Shown here one piece after another: positions 15,401-30,400 of a DNA stretch of 64,000 nt. Position 1 is the stretch's first letter, and each line of letters opens with the position of its first letter. Origin of the DNA: Liolophura sinensis (Eukaryota; Mollusca; Polyplacophora; Chitonida; Chitonidae); the NCBI RefSeq assembly GCF_032854445.1, contig NC_088301.1:50401116-50465115 (forward strand). The letters run 5' to 3'. The notes under the pieces were generated by a model. That model worked only from the letters and a program-made list of their open reading frames with translations, was not told the DNA's origin and ran no database searches. The position numbers and the translations under genes are program-made.

Positions 15401-18400
15401 AACTTGTGCATGTAAAACTTTTTACACTGTAATCTCTGATACCCTTATTCCTTAACCTTTTCTCATATGAATCAGTAACTTCCAGTAAGATTTATGCACC
15501 TTTTTCATATGCTCATCTAGACATTCCCCACTGGTTGGGCTGACCAATTTCAGGACTTCACAAAGAGTATAATTTTATCTGTCTACACAAAATACCGCTA
15601 ACATTCTCAGAATATGCTTGAATAAACACACTGGAAATATGCGAAAAGGTGGAAAAATTACAACAGCTTTCGTTCACATACATCTAAAAAGGTTTGTGTA
15701 CAGGCATACAAAGTATTAATATTAATATAGTCTTAATAATTATATATAAGTAATGAGTTGATGTAAATGTAGCCATCCAGCTATTCCTTTCCTTGGGTGT
15801 TAAAGCCACCTACCACATGTACCCATCCACCTGGTTTCAGCGCTTTTAACATGGGAGAAAATGAAATATGCTGAAACAAATATGGTCTCAAAAGCCATTG
15901 AGCTCATTCATCCACATTTAAGTCTACCTCAATGTTCCTTTCAAAAGATCATCTTATTTGCTCACACAGTGCATACTCTTGATTTTAAATAAATTCTTCT
16001 AGTGTTCTCTTCTGTGCACATTCATTATAAAGTAATACTGCCAACAACAACATAAACCAAAGGATAAACTCACAAACACAAAATGTACATGTAAAGTTAC
16101 TATAAATCTCATCAGTGATTCGCGAGTACCGAAGGGTAAAAATTATTCTCTGCATGCATCAATGGGCAGAGATCACATGCATAACTTCTGCAGACAAAAA
16201 CAGGACCACATGAGATTTGATATTAAAGGAAAAGGAAACAGGAAGAAAAATAAAATGTTATGCCATCATTACTGAGGAAATTATACGCTTACACAAAGCA
16301 TCAACTGTTCCCAGAAAACCACAATTGACGAAGTAACATACCGCCACAAGTCTGGAGACTGTCCACCGATGATCTGTGGCATTGCGTACATTATTCAATC
16401 AGGACACCTTCAAGCTTAGTACATTTATATGCAATGCTCGGGGTTGGGAAATATGTAACCGATTACAGGTCACTCTCTATAACTCTGATATCATGAGTGC
16501 AATACATGTAGAATCCTCAACCTACACGTACATCAATCTCTGAAATGAAGCCCCCTGCATGGCTTGTCCAGTAGGAATAGGAATAAAACATCATAATGCC
16601 TCACAGTGGTGAAATCAGCGTAAAAAGCTGTCAGAAGAAACATTCCCTTTCATCAATGTACGAATATCTCAGACACCGGGAATATCACATGACAACAAAA
16701 TACGGCTGCCATTACAAACCTACTTAGGGCTATTATGATTTTCAAGCAGGGCTTTCTTATGGGTCCACGCAGGCATTCCCGCGGGACACCTATTGTAATC
16801 ATTCAGATTTTTTTTTGTTTTGTTTTTGTATGCTTTTGTAGGTTTGGTACCTCTCAGCAGTCCAGTTCCACATCAATTTTGTTGTTTTTCTCCAATTATA
16901 CAAATACTGACAGGAGAGGAAGAGATTTTCACTTATGGGTGTCATCAGACACTCTCTGCTCCACCTTCTTTGTTGATTTCAAAATGGTACAATAATCTAT
17001 CCCTTCTAAAGTCGTAGCAATAAATCCCGATCTAAAGTCGTAGCAATAAATTAAACAATTTTATCTCGACTATATCTGTGTGCACACATCTCTAAAATGT
17101 CCATGTTCGGCACCAGGGTATCTTTACAGTCACATTCTTGGAAAAGCGTTTCAGTTCCTTATAAGTATTGATTAACAAAATATCCAATTCAATCATGACT
17201 ATCAAGTATTTTCACCTGGGCATACTTGTTTGAATAATATTTCAAATATTTCCTCTTTCAATAGAAGTTCTACATGGATTCAAATTTACGATAAATATGT
17301 AGGGATCAAGAAAAGACTCTTAAGAATATTTAGAGTAAATTAACCCAGTATGTTTGTAGATTATAAACATGCACAGACATGCAATCTCTCTGCATGTACA
17401 TGTATCTTTTCACACGAACACAGGTTAATGACTTAACCTTACAAAATGAAAACAAAGACAGACGGATAGAAAAAATTCAAACTGTACATGTACAACTCCA
17501 ATACCTTGACAGCTACATGTATAGAATAAATCGATATGGCTAACATATGCTGGGACACATGCGATAGATGTAGATGTTTGGCTGTGTAACAGAGCAATCA
17601 GTTTCATATCATAACCACAGGTGCACATCTTACATATACTTTAGAGAATCAGACCCTAATTCCATGGGCAGATACAAATAATGAATCCAATGGGGTCCAG
17701 GAACGTACCACTGGCTGCAACATGGCCAGCTTCAGATCCAGATACAATCTTGGAAATAAAGCTAGATGTCTCTGAAACGCATGTTTTCTCCGTATATGCC
17801 CTGTACATGTGCATATGAATGAATGATTATGGCTTAACGCATGTGAATATAATACTTTAAACTGAACTTTAGAGGAAGTCAGCTGACCACAGTGGCTAAC
17901 ATGTTGGTTTAGCAGACCACAGCTCAACCTATTTTCACGACTGCCATACATGTGACTGTGTGATATTTTTTGCTGTATGTGCGATCGCATGTCATATATT
18001 TATCATATTATAAATACTGTCCTTAGTCAATATTGGCATATTTGTTCTCCAAATTTTAAAATCCACACAACAATTTCATTCCAATAATTTTTGCATTGAA
18101 CACATTTGATCATGTAAATCCATTTGACAATCTTAGTAACACGTCATATCTCAAAACCACCTGTTGAAGACGAGATACAAAATAGAATACCTTGTGTTAC
18201 TGCCAGCTTGACTCATAATAACCACAAACTGGTTGGACAGGATTACAAGCCAGGGAGGGGCTAATTTTATATGCATTAACTATGCACTATACAGGAGGTT
18301 CTGTTGACTTTGCAACATAAGTACCCATGTCACAACTCAAATTAAACAAATGCGTGAAAGTGCACGCCCACTCCATGCTCCGTTGATGCCAAGTGATTAC

Positions 18401-21400
18401 GTAACTCCTGCAGTGGCTACTGTAACAAGAATATGCCGTAGACTACATGCATAAAGCTCTTCAGCCAGCACTGAAGCTACACTACACCAATGTTTACTTC
18501 AGCAGTCTCTGCCACTAGCGCCAATCATTCACTTCATGATTCACTGTACCTAATTCTGCTAGGTTTTAGGACGGATATTAGTAGTGCTAAAAGCAAAGAA
18601 TTACATTTCTCTTCCTGTTTTTTCTTTTTTCTTTTTTTTAAAAAAAAATATGAATATGTTGTTCACTAGATGGACTTACAATGTGATAAAAAATTAAATA
18701 TTCCTGCTTGCACAAGTACATGTATATTGGCTAAAAAGAGCAGACCAGATGTTCCAAAAATTAGAAAAACTAGGGTAAGTTCTGCACTTTCTCTTGACTT
18801 TATAGCAAGACTGTGTGAAGGACGAAAAAAAACAGACGGTGAGGATTTTAAAGTCAAAAATTTAAGTTTTGTTCTCTTTTTTCTCTTTGGTCACTCAAAA
18901 ACAAGCCAACTTAAAATGCCTTACAAGTGTGGTAATTGATGAAGAAAGCTACACGTAAATGTACTTGCACAAGTGCTGCACAAGGTACATGTACATGCAG
19001 GACCATGGGTTCTCTGGCTCACTTACAATATAGTCCATGGATAGTATTAAAAAGTGTATAAACAAAGGACTATGGATTTTGCATTTTTCAGTCATTTTCC
19101 GCACGCATGGGCTGGGTAACATACAAAACCAAAGTGCGTTTTAACACAAGCAAATGAAATAGATAAATAAGTGCACATTTAGCTCCCTAGATAATCAGAT
19201 GTGTTGTGTGTGACTGCAAGAGTGCACATGTACCTAGTCTTAAAAAAGTTTTAAAAGTTTACAGTTAAATACAAAATAAACTACAAAAATAAAGCAAAAG
19301 AAAGTTTGTAGGATCAAGCGTATGTCTGGCACCCTCCATCCCCCACCATTAGCACTTGAACATCTTATTATGGTACTGAGCACATTTTATGACAAGAAAT
19401 AAGAGAACAGAATAAGTAACATAAGACATACATAAGTAAGTAATTGGGTGTTCACTGCAATCAAAACAGTCAAAGTGAACTACATATATACAATCATTGT
19501 AGCAGGCTTTGTTGGCTCAGCTACTGAAGCACTGGTATTGGTGCAGACAACAGGCCCGAGCCAAAGGAGGCAATGTGTTCAAGTCAAGCTTTCACAGACA
19601 GCAGCCGCTAGTCAGAAGTAAAAAAGGGACACCAGACAAAGGTACACTCCTCAAATAAGGGGCATGGTGGTAATTTTCAATGGCTATCTATGAATACTCT
19701 GCAAAGAAGGGTGCAAAAGTTTTGTGCACATTTTAGGACATAACTCCCTTCTAAAAAAGCCTCGCTTGGGACATGTGGCTGAGGTGCAACTTATGCCAGC
19801 AAGTTCGTCAAGTATCTGGAGGTATTAAAAACCCCACTACTATCAGGTGCAACTGCAACACCCCAATCAAATGAATAAACACACCATTACTTGTACATAA
19901 TTTGGGGTATACACGAGTGTTATAACACTATGAGAACTTCATGTTTGTTTATCATTCGATATAAAATGAATACACTTTTGACAACAAACATTAAAGGATA
20001 TGTACACATGTATCATGATGAAAACCCAGCTTCTGTCCAGTTACTACCATCAATATTCCGATGCCCATTGTTGAACAAAGCCTGATGCTTGTATACAAGA
20101 CATCCATCCTTTATCTCATCTCTCGCTTGGCAAACACAAGACTGTGCACCATGGTAACATTGATCTTTCCTTTTAAGCACTAAGTTTTCATCAATTGCTG
20201 TATATTTACTTGTAAAAAAGACATCTCCAATACATTTCTCTTTGAGCCACAGTATCATCTTCGGAATTTATTGTGGCTATAAATAGTTGTGTCATTAAAT
20301 TCATTTCTGTGGTAAGATTACAAGATTTTATTTTTGGACACATATATATTCTCTACATGTACAAGTATTGCAAGACCTTAAAAATTTAACTGGCACATTC
20401 CTACACTGTGACCACCATGAGACCTATACCTGTCAGGCACAGGCAATCTTGATTGATTACACTTAGCAAGATTTACTTGTGGCTAGTATCACCTAAGGCA
20501 CAAATACTGACAGCATTACATCCACAGTAGTTCATCGCACTGATCAAGTCCACTGTCCAAGACTAAAGGCAAATTAAAATGAGTGGCTAAGCCTTTAGAT
20601 GCCTTTGAAACATCAAAACAATTTCTTCTGAGCCTTTGTGCCAGAGCACGCACAGATCTTGCCCATAAATAGAATAGAAAATTTATACCTGATGATTACC
20701 CAATGCTTTCTCCACAGGAAGAAATCAATAATAACTAATGGTGATACTAGGTTACTCAATTGCTAAAAATTTGAAACTCTTTTCAATGTATGACGATATA
20801 TGTACTTACCATGCATCGACCTATCAGTCAATCATTAACAAAGTCAGTGAATATAATTTTTTTGAAACTACTCTTACAACAGGAAATTCTGTACAGAGCT
20901 ATCCATGCATCTGCATCCACTAAATTGGAAAACAAAATCAGGGTGTCAGAGTGAAAGAAAAATTTTACATATTTGTGTCTTCATCAAAATAACAGTGGGA
21001 AACCCTAGGGCCTCAATTAAAAAAATGTTTTTTAGACGTAATGAGACTCCACAACTGGACCTATTTATAGAGATGTTTTTCCTCTTAAGGCTAATATTTT
21101 TAAAATATTCATGTTTTTCAATTGCAAGAATTAAGAAAAAAACAGAATCCTCTATCAATCTAATCCTGATTCTTCTCATCAGGCCATGTTACATGAACGA
21201 ATTTTTAATGATGGCTTAACTAGGAGTCCACTGAATGACAAGATTCCAGTGACAGGGTATTCAAAATAGACAAGTATAAGTAGACGTAGCTGGAGGCATT
21301 AATCTCTTTGCCACTGTCTCTTTTTGATATTATGATCATTCAGACCAATGATAATTGTTACATAACTTTATCATGGTCAATCACCTACTTTTCAGCTCTG

Positions 21401-24400
21401 GCCTTATTCGACATGTAACACATCAATGTAGATGCAATTTGAAAGTATGATTCATAAGATTCTGAAAACTAAAATGTGTTCTCCAGGTACATATACATGC
21501 ACATGTGGGGCACACATGGACTTCCATAGCACAGTTGGTAGAGCGTCAGCTTCGGGAGCGGTAGATCCAGGGTCAATCCTGGGTCGAGTCACATCTAAGA
21601 CTTAAAAAGAGAAAGTTGTAACTTCCTTGCTTGGCGTTCAGCATGAAGGGGATAGTGCAACAACTGGCTGACCTGTATCAATATAACGGCTCAGGCGGGT
21701 GGCTTTAAGTCGTCTCAGTGAAGCAGCACTAGATAACAGAGTGGTGGAATCCATCCTGCAACAAGGAGGCACATTACATGCACTCTAAGGATTCCTTTGT
21801 CGGCAACATCTACACATCAGCTAATGTTCCTCCAATATGTAGTATATTTGTGGTCCAATCTGTTGATAAGTTAGGGTAGATCTTTCTCAGTACGTATGAA
21901 TATGTGCACATCCGAATCTACTGTAATTCTTCAACCCTTTCCCTGGTTTGCAAGGTGCTTTCAAGTGTATTCTGAAGGCACTACTCCATGCAGACTGATA
22001 ATATCATACTTTCTGAGAACCTCTGAAATTGGCCAATCCAACCAATGTAGTTTTGTCTCCAAAATCTAATTAGAAATGAACATAAACTGCACTGAAATTT
22101 GCTCTTATTTGTGGAAAGGTCCAGGAATTACAGTGCATGTAATAGAAACAGGTACTCAGGAAACATGGCAATCAAAAAATATCCTCAAACGGTCAATAGT
22201 CTCAATTCCTAAACGGACTCAAATGTATGTAAACTGTTTAATTATAATGACTGGGTTAATTACTGACATGAAGTACAGTTAAAGTTCAGTTAAAATCAAA
22301 TACATGATGCATTCATAAAAAATACGTCTATCAGTTGAGACTAATCCTCTTAAAAGTTTTTATTGTGATTTTGATAAAAGTTCACACCTTCATTTTTCTC
22401 TGTTGTTAAATTTTTTAAAATCTCATTAGAGAGAATAGCAGTTTCCACAAATGATTTTCAAATTATGTTTAACAGTACGGAGAAGTTTGTGACATGACAA
22501 TGTTTGTAACAGTTGTTCTTTGCTTTCAGCTCGGTAGCCTAAACATAATTCCTACCCACCGACACTAATTTTTTTCAGGTATGGTCAAGTTATGGCGAAC
22601 AAACAATTTTTTAAGGAACACATAAACATCAGAAATTTGAATTTAACACACTAAATTGAGACATCTATGGTCTGAACTACAAGGACCACTTCCACAAAGT
22701 GATAAAAGGTTAAGTTGATTGTAACTACCATGGGGTTACAAACATATGTTGCCTAAACTACAATCCCATTGTCCTGTGTTTAAAGAGGCCTCAAAACTTA
22801 AACCTTATGCTGATCCACATTTTAAGACATGATGAAATTCATACTTAATAAAGCAAAGTTGCAAAATTCAAACCATCTCAGAGAAAAAGAAAACCAAGAG
22901 AGGAAAATGGTTAGTGCAACAGATATTCACTTTATACAGACTGCCAAACAACAAACACTGACCTTCTAGAGACATTAAACTATAAGTATCAGTATAAAAT
23001 CTTTTCTTTTTTCACATGTACTCCTCAACTGTAATGAAAGATCAAGTAAGAATGCTTCATGAGAAACATGCAATATGATAAATGTAGTTTCAAATGCATG
23101 TTTGACAATGCATTATTAGCTTACACATGATTACAGATGCACCTAATGTAGACATCAAGTAGTGTTTTTCAGGAAGTTTTGTTCAATTTCCTCTACCCAT
23201 GAACTCTTACTGCGGTCATAAGTCAAATGTTCAAAAATTTTTAAATACGGCATAAAACTGCAATCCAGCAATTAGAAATTTTAATTTGCGCTTTACCTGT
23301 ACCTGTATCGGTAAATGTATACTTTATGTTATGATCCGTTCTCACAGAAAACTGTGGCTAATGCACTCTCCAGACCTTACGGACCGATTACCGCTGCCTC
23401 AATGGCATAGCAGTTACTGGCATAGCAGTGGTTGTGGTTAACCACAAAATTGTCGGCCTGACCACAAATATGTGCCTGTGTAAACCCAAGCCCTTGTCAG
23501 ATGTTTCAAACCCAGAGATATGATTATCCCTCAGTATGTCTCCACACCCAGGCCAACAGTTGGTATCTGCAGGCAGAAGGGGTCAATAAGAACCATAAAT
23601 AAACTTGAAAGTGCCTAATTAACATGCAGATTCCACACCTTCATCAGTGCATCCAAACTCTGTGTGTGTGTATATGCAAGTGTGCTTGAATGAAGATGTC
23701 TGCAAAACTGAAAAAAAAAAGCATTATTTATTGACCAATATGTAAATATATAACACATGCACATGGTCTGTCCACCACATCAGCATATGAAAAATTTTGA
23801 GTCTTTCTTGCAGACAGACAAAAGTGGTTTTCTTTACCCAAGAGGCTTAAACCAAACAATTGTGTTTTAATATTTTAGCATGTGTGATGCATGTGTTCTT
23901 AGAAAAAGGCAGTTAACATTATCTCAGTTTTATAGAGGGGTTAAATTTCATATACTGTTAAGGCCTTGTTCACCAGCACACCTGTTTAGTCTTAAGTTTG
24001 TACATGGGCCTCTAGTGACTCCCTGGTGAACCCTGGATGAATACCAGTATATTTATCATGATCCAACCCATTAATCCAGGTGCCAGCTCGTGTGTCCTTA
24101 TTTTCGACCCTATCAATCAACACTAGAGCAAATGTGAGTTTTACTCTTTCTGTTTTCACTATTATTTTCACATTTTATACATGAATAATTATTACAGGTA
24201 CTAACAAACTTTATAGAAACCAGCAAGCCACTTTTAAACACTGGACTTTATGAAACATCAAAGAAATCAGGAGAGCCATGACTGACTCCACTGACAGTTT
24301 TTCTTCCACCTACATGTGCAACATTTCTCCTATCTCTACCTACATCAACACCATCTTCAACTAATAAATTAAAATCTTGAGTAATTTTATCCATGGTTTT

Positions 24401-27400
24401 TAAATTCTTTAGTTTCTATGTAGAAACCACACACTTAAGCTGAATGCACCACTGCAGTAAATAAAGAATATACATCAAACATGTCAAGACTTGTTGGCAC
24501 ACACACACACACACACAAGGGTGTGTTATCTCAAATGCTGACTTGAAGCCCATTACAGGTCCGTGTACTTGGACTTTCTGTGCACAATACCACTTAGTGT
24601 CTGTTCTAAACCACAAACAGTTCTGTTTTCTCTGACACACAAGATAAACATACAACAGCAGTTACCATCATACCTCCTGAATATAAAGATAACTTTTTGT
24701 AATCCTAAAATTCTTTGGTGCAGGTTTCCTCTTAATCTGTGCACTTCTGACAACACTACACAAGTAAACAGGTACTTATTAGGTACACCAGATGACATAT
24801 TGCCCACCATTGTTGGTCAACTTCAGCCCTTAACAAAAATTAGAATTCCACAGATCTACTCCTAGTTACAAAAATGCTGCAATTATATATGCAATTTCAC
24901 AACACATTTGATGTTTTTATTTATTTAGTTATTTAATTGGTGCTTTACATCGTACATGAGTATATCTCACTTATACAACGTTTGCTGGCATAATGGTGGG
25001 AGGAAACCGGGCAGGGCCCAGCGGAAATCCATGACCATTATCAGGACAGACATCCCCACATGCAGCCGGAGAGGAAGCCAGCATGTACTGGACTTGAACC
25101 TGGTGTTTTTAATAGTATGTCATGTACATGTTTATTGTAATTATAAGCCTTACAGACTCCAGTATGGCTTGAGGGAACACAAAGTCATGAACACATGGTG
25201 TTGTCTACGACTTGATAAAAGCAACAGCATTCATTACCGCCCACATGCTTGCCTAAGTTTCCATGACAACTGAGATTAGACATGGTATTTGTTCGCCTGA
25301 CGTAAACCACAGCAAATTATTCATCATTTACTGGAATACATATATCCAAGCGGCAAAATCTTTATAAAGATTGTAATACATGCCACAAGAAATCAACCGA
25401 CAGATAGTGCAAGGAAAGCCTTGGTGATATAAAGGGATGACATATATTTGCTATCTAAGCCATTTTATGAACAGTTAGAATAAAACCCTCAGATAAATTG
25501 AGAAGATTGCACATTGCCATCGCTGCTATGGATTTGCTCCACATGCTGTAGTTTTTATCACTGGTGATTTATCCAAAAGTTTAAACACTCAACTTGGATC
25601 AGGCTACCAAACATCTTGCCAACAGGAGAGACAGGGGATCAAAACTTCACCTTAACACATGTAGTTCTGAAACGTTCACCTTAACATGGAATGTAATGCA
25701 AAAATAAATTTTAAATAGTGAAAGTCATGAAATTTGTTATTTATGGTAATTAACACATGCAACAATCAAACAATCATCAACAATAAAACACAACTTTGAT
25801 GTCGTTGTGCTTCACATGTACAAGTAGAAGTTGAGCTAACTACATGCAGTATTTTGCTAGATACCACCCTTAACATTTACCTAAAATTGCTTCTAATACA
25901 TACAAGAATATGTCATGAATTTTGTAATTTACGGTAATTAATATGCACACAGAGCATAAACATAGAACATCATCCATCAGAGACAATAAGGGTATGACAT
26001 AAGCTACCCCTGCAGTTTGAACAGGCAAGCTAAGAATGCTTCCAGATTTGAAAGTTTGACTAAATCTCAACACACAAGCAACATTTTATTGAACAGATTG
26101 GCTTGTTTCATCTCACTCGCATGTACATGCATACCTGTATTATCAGGAACAAGGTACATAGTTTTCTTATAAAATCTTATGTAATTTATTACTTTGATTT
26201 TGTTTCCATTATAAGCAAACTTATGAAGTCATGCAAGGCATTAAATGTCTAACAAAGGTCATTCTCCAAAAATTTTATACACATTTTACTGATTTTTCAT
26301 CACAACACCACAAAAATTGAAAGAATAGTTTTATATAACATATTTTACTTTGAAAGTGATCGGTGTGAAAAAAAATATATGTTTTTATAATAGTTTGTTG
26401 TTTTAAGGAAAAAAACACAGCAGTTGAGGGTTGTGCCGTTTGTTCTATGTAAAGGTATTCAAGGTCAAATTGTTTACTGTAAAACTGTACAAAGGATTAA
26501 TAACATCAGTGGTCTTAAACTCAAATCTGACCAATACAGCTCAGAATAATCACTGGGTCTTATTACTGTTCTCATCTGCTTGGTTGTGTTCTCCAGAGGA
26601 TAGGTTCAGCATCTGGTTGCTGTACAACACTGACACTTTTATTTTGTTCGGTCACCTGATCCCTACCGCCCCCACACAAATGCCAGTTCTTCCTCCGAGT
26701 GTCATCCAAGTACTTTATCAACCTTCCCTTAATTTTTACACTAGACTTCTGTGTTTACCAAGTTTGATTCAATCTTCCATTAAACAGATTGATATGCAGA
26801 AGAATTTGGAAGTACATAAAAACTTGCTTAGGGTAAAAAGGAAGGGCAAAGAAACAACATACCGCTCAAGAAACTTTTTCACAGATTAATTGATTTTGAA
26901 CTGATAAACTGATGTTAATTTCAGTTCCTCTGCCATTGCTACAAGACATTCTCATTGTGTCACATGTACATGGAACTACGTATGTACAAGACATCCAATA
27001 TGGCAGACAACAGCAGACATACTGGATTATGCAGATTCAAAAGTAATGGAAATCAACCCCAATGGTCCCTTCACAGAATAGGTCTGAATTAGATTGGTTG
27101 AAAACTGTTCAATATATCTTATTCCAAAGAAAAGATATGATGGCCTTAATATCAAATATGGCTCACTGCATACATATTGAATGAAGTAGAGAGACAAAAA
27201 TCACTTTCAATGGTTCTCTCACTGACCTCAAAAAAATTTGAATAAATGAAAAGTGTTAAGAATACCTTGTTCACAAGAACAGGCCGACAGTTCAACAACT
27301 TAAATGTTTCAGAAGTATTACTGAATTTGTACAATTTGCACTCAAACTATTTAGGAGTGATTACCCTGGTTCGAACTAAACTGTTGACATGTACATACTA

Positions 27401-30400
27401 TGAACTGGAAAAGTGTAACTGGCACTCCAGTGGTTACGTGTTCAGGCACACTATGGCCTCCCATGTTAGCTTTTCTTCAGATTTACAAGAAACATAATAG
27501 GCTTTCTGTCTGACACATCTTACATGATAGTTATCAATGAATCACAGCAAAGGCTTCTCAACTTCTGGTAGTAAATCAACCCCAGAGTGTTTTGTTGGTG
27601 CACACAAACCCCAAGCCTGGGTCAGCACGACACATCTAAGTCAAGACACTCTTATAAGAACAGAGCTACATGCAAACAAGAAAAGCAGTTTGTCAATCTT
27701 CCTTCTATATCCAGAAACCAAGTTAATCACAATTATGGGTCAAACCTTGTTAATTTCAAAATATAAAATAATTCCAACTAGACCTTCTTTAAGAGTTCCT
27801 GGCCTTTTCTTTAAGAAAACATCCCAAAAAAAATAACGTAACGCTTACAAAATCCCATCTATTCATATTCTGCAGGAGTGCAAATGTTATCCCAGGTACA
27901 AAAAGAGAGGTGCAGGGTTGTTACAGTAAAAACATGATTGAAATACATCTATTATGAATTGGACCCAAATACCAAATACTATGTCAGAACTAAAATCTGA
28001 TTCAGATTTCGTGCCTGGAATATAAAGTTCATATTGACATGAGTGAAAACTGATCATAGCTTTTGTCATGTAACAAGTCTCATGGTGTACTGTACACATA
28101 GTACATTCCAGAGTCTTTTTGGTCTAGGAAAGCTATCCATGTACATGTAGTTGTGTTGGACATTAATGAATAATTTTGGACATCCAATTTCTTGTCACCG
28201 TTAGCATACTAAGGTTTGATACGGTCATTACTTCATAAATTAACTTCACAAATGTTGAAACAATAAATGAGAGAACATTTTGACAATTTAATAAAAAAAT
28301 TAAAATTCCTGAAATCCAAAATTTTGTGAAGCTTATATGCAGTCAAATGGGATTTTTTTCCCATATGACCACTACTAGAATCACAAGCTTTCTACCCTCT
28401 TTGTTCTTTGTGATCTATTACATTGTGCTACTTGTGTACCACTGAGAAAGTAACACACTACACATAGCTGAAGCTTTGCAGTGTTACTAACTGCACAATG
28501 CTCTGGGTTTTACACAGCTTGCTGACTTTTTCCCACGCAGTGACAACTCTGCCCCCAAGCTTGATTTACTCCTGTTCTTTCAATGTTCTTTTCACTGGGC
28601 CCTGCCCGGTTTCTCAGTAAATGAGCAATATGTTACTGGTCTGCCCACAAAAAGTCACCCCAAAAGCAGGGAAGAAGAACAGACCTCACAGGTTAAGCCT
28701 GAACTACTACTGTACTTTAGGCAGGAAAGATCCCTAATTGTCTTCTGTCTTGACACTTGTGCAGCAGGTCAAATTGATCATAATGCAGACAAACTGAAGC
28801 TGCTGTTTCAGGAATGCATCGATAGAGAACCTTTCAGGTGTCAGTTAACTGAGGGTGAGCAAGGTAACGGGTGATCACAGTAACTAGTGTGCACACCACC
28901 AAATCAGTGATGTTATAAAACGATTCACTTCTTATAAAACAAACCACAAATCTAATTGTAGGTTCACTCCAGAGATACAGCCTTTGCCTAATTCTTTTTT
29001 TTTTTTTTCTTTTGCATATTTTGAGCCACTTAGGCATTTTTTAACCAAAAACATTAAAAACAAGTTAAACACTATTTATTTCATATTTACCTGAAATATG
29101 GTATGGACACGAACCATGCCCATTGGCAGGGTTCAAAATCAGCGTTGGTCCCATGGTCCAAGGCCAGTTGATTTTCTAATGGACCAGCAAAAAATAAAAT
29201 TTCTTAGAGAAAAGTCGATAGAGTTAGAGTATCAAAAATTTTAAACAAACCTTAAATATGATCGAATGCTTTGGCAACGAACCAAGTGTCATGGACTCAT
29301 GGGAGGCTCTTGCTTCACCACAATGCCGAAACCTACACTAACTTGTATGTGGTGTCAGAATGTGAAATTTACCTCCACCGAAAATGACAGGCTATCTTTG
29401 TCTGTCATTAGCCACTGATTTTGTACTATCCCATGCAAAATCCGCATAACACAAATCTTTTTGTCAGGACCAGTAAAATTGTTGGCTTACCAATGAACCT
29501 CAAAGAGTACTGGTCCTAGTGTCCACTTTGACTTGGCTTAAAATCAAACCCTGCTTGGTAGGCCTTTTCAGAAAGGTGCTGTATCCAGACCCTAAAATGT
29601 GCACCCTGCCCTTTTTCCCTCAGGCACAATATTAATACTTACAGGCAATGGAAATTGTCACCATGTCCCTGTTTATTACAGAATATACCTTTGCCTTCTG
29701 CCCCTTTCAATTTGTAGATAGGGTCTGTGAACTCTGGAACGAGTCCAGTAACCCCAATCAAAAAACATCTGACACCTGTGTAGTACCACTATAAATTGGA
29801 CGCTGTTTCATTGATCAGATATTGATCTTCCACGTCCAGTTGGTTGTTTATCCATTAACCTATCCCCATCATACACATCCTCATTTCAGGCAAACAAAAA
29901 CAAGATATATCTGAATAAAGTTATATATTTGCAGTTTCCAACAATGCCTTATTTCCTTTTGCATCCGAGAGAGTAACCTTCAGTGCAATTTATGCACCTT
30001 AATAATTAGATTTTGGTGACAAAACTACATCAGTTGGATTGGCCAATGGCAGAGCTTCACACAAAGTGTAATTTAATCAGTCTACACAAAATTATGCCTT
30101 CAGAATATGCTTGAATAAACACCTTGCAAATATGAGAAAAAGTTGAAGAATTACAGTTAATACTGTAAGTTATCTCAGGATGTTGTATGGCGTGGGAATA
30201 CAGCCTGATATTTCTTTGAGATGATCAAGTGGAAAAACTGATCTTTGAGACAAAATATCAGGCCTTCTAATTAGGCAACACACTGATACAGTGAATCTAT
30301 CACAATGAAGAGCATTACGGACAATTTTTCTTGAATTAATACTCATACTTCAGCCAACACTCTCAGTGTTTTCACCGATGCATGGCGGCTGATAGAAACA

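Larger units (their letters stand above)
13069..20492. other. Introns with short candidate exons
   Basis: It contains candidate minus-strand exons 13368-13316, 14777-14738, 15132-15059 and 16373-16342, MITE copy 2 and a possible SINE at 19.5 kb. The rest is AT-rich and shows no further gene. Confidence 0.4.
20563..26007. other. Large intron region
   Basis: It holds a family B SINE, MITE copy 3, a family A SINE, the CA repeat and the possible 48-aa ORF. A 21-nt micro-exon at about 20,690-20,710 (KALGNHQ, phase 0/0) would also fit the exon chain but is too short to trust. Confidence 0.4.

Noticed and set aside
23386..23571. Possible minus-strand exon (NCWPGCGD frame) with fair splice sites
   Set aside because: The phase does not fit the proposed exon chain and the sequence looks repeat-derived (two GGCATAGCAGT copies).
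26431..26889. 152-codon plus-strand ORF
   Set aside because: Low-complexity hydrophobic composition, no recognised domain and no splice partners; likely chance.
28491..28874. Plus-strand frame of 127 codons without a stop and with coding-like wording
   Set aside because: It has no ATG and no supported neighbours, and frames of this length are expected a few times by chance in six frames of 64 kb at this composition.
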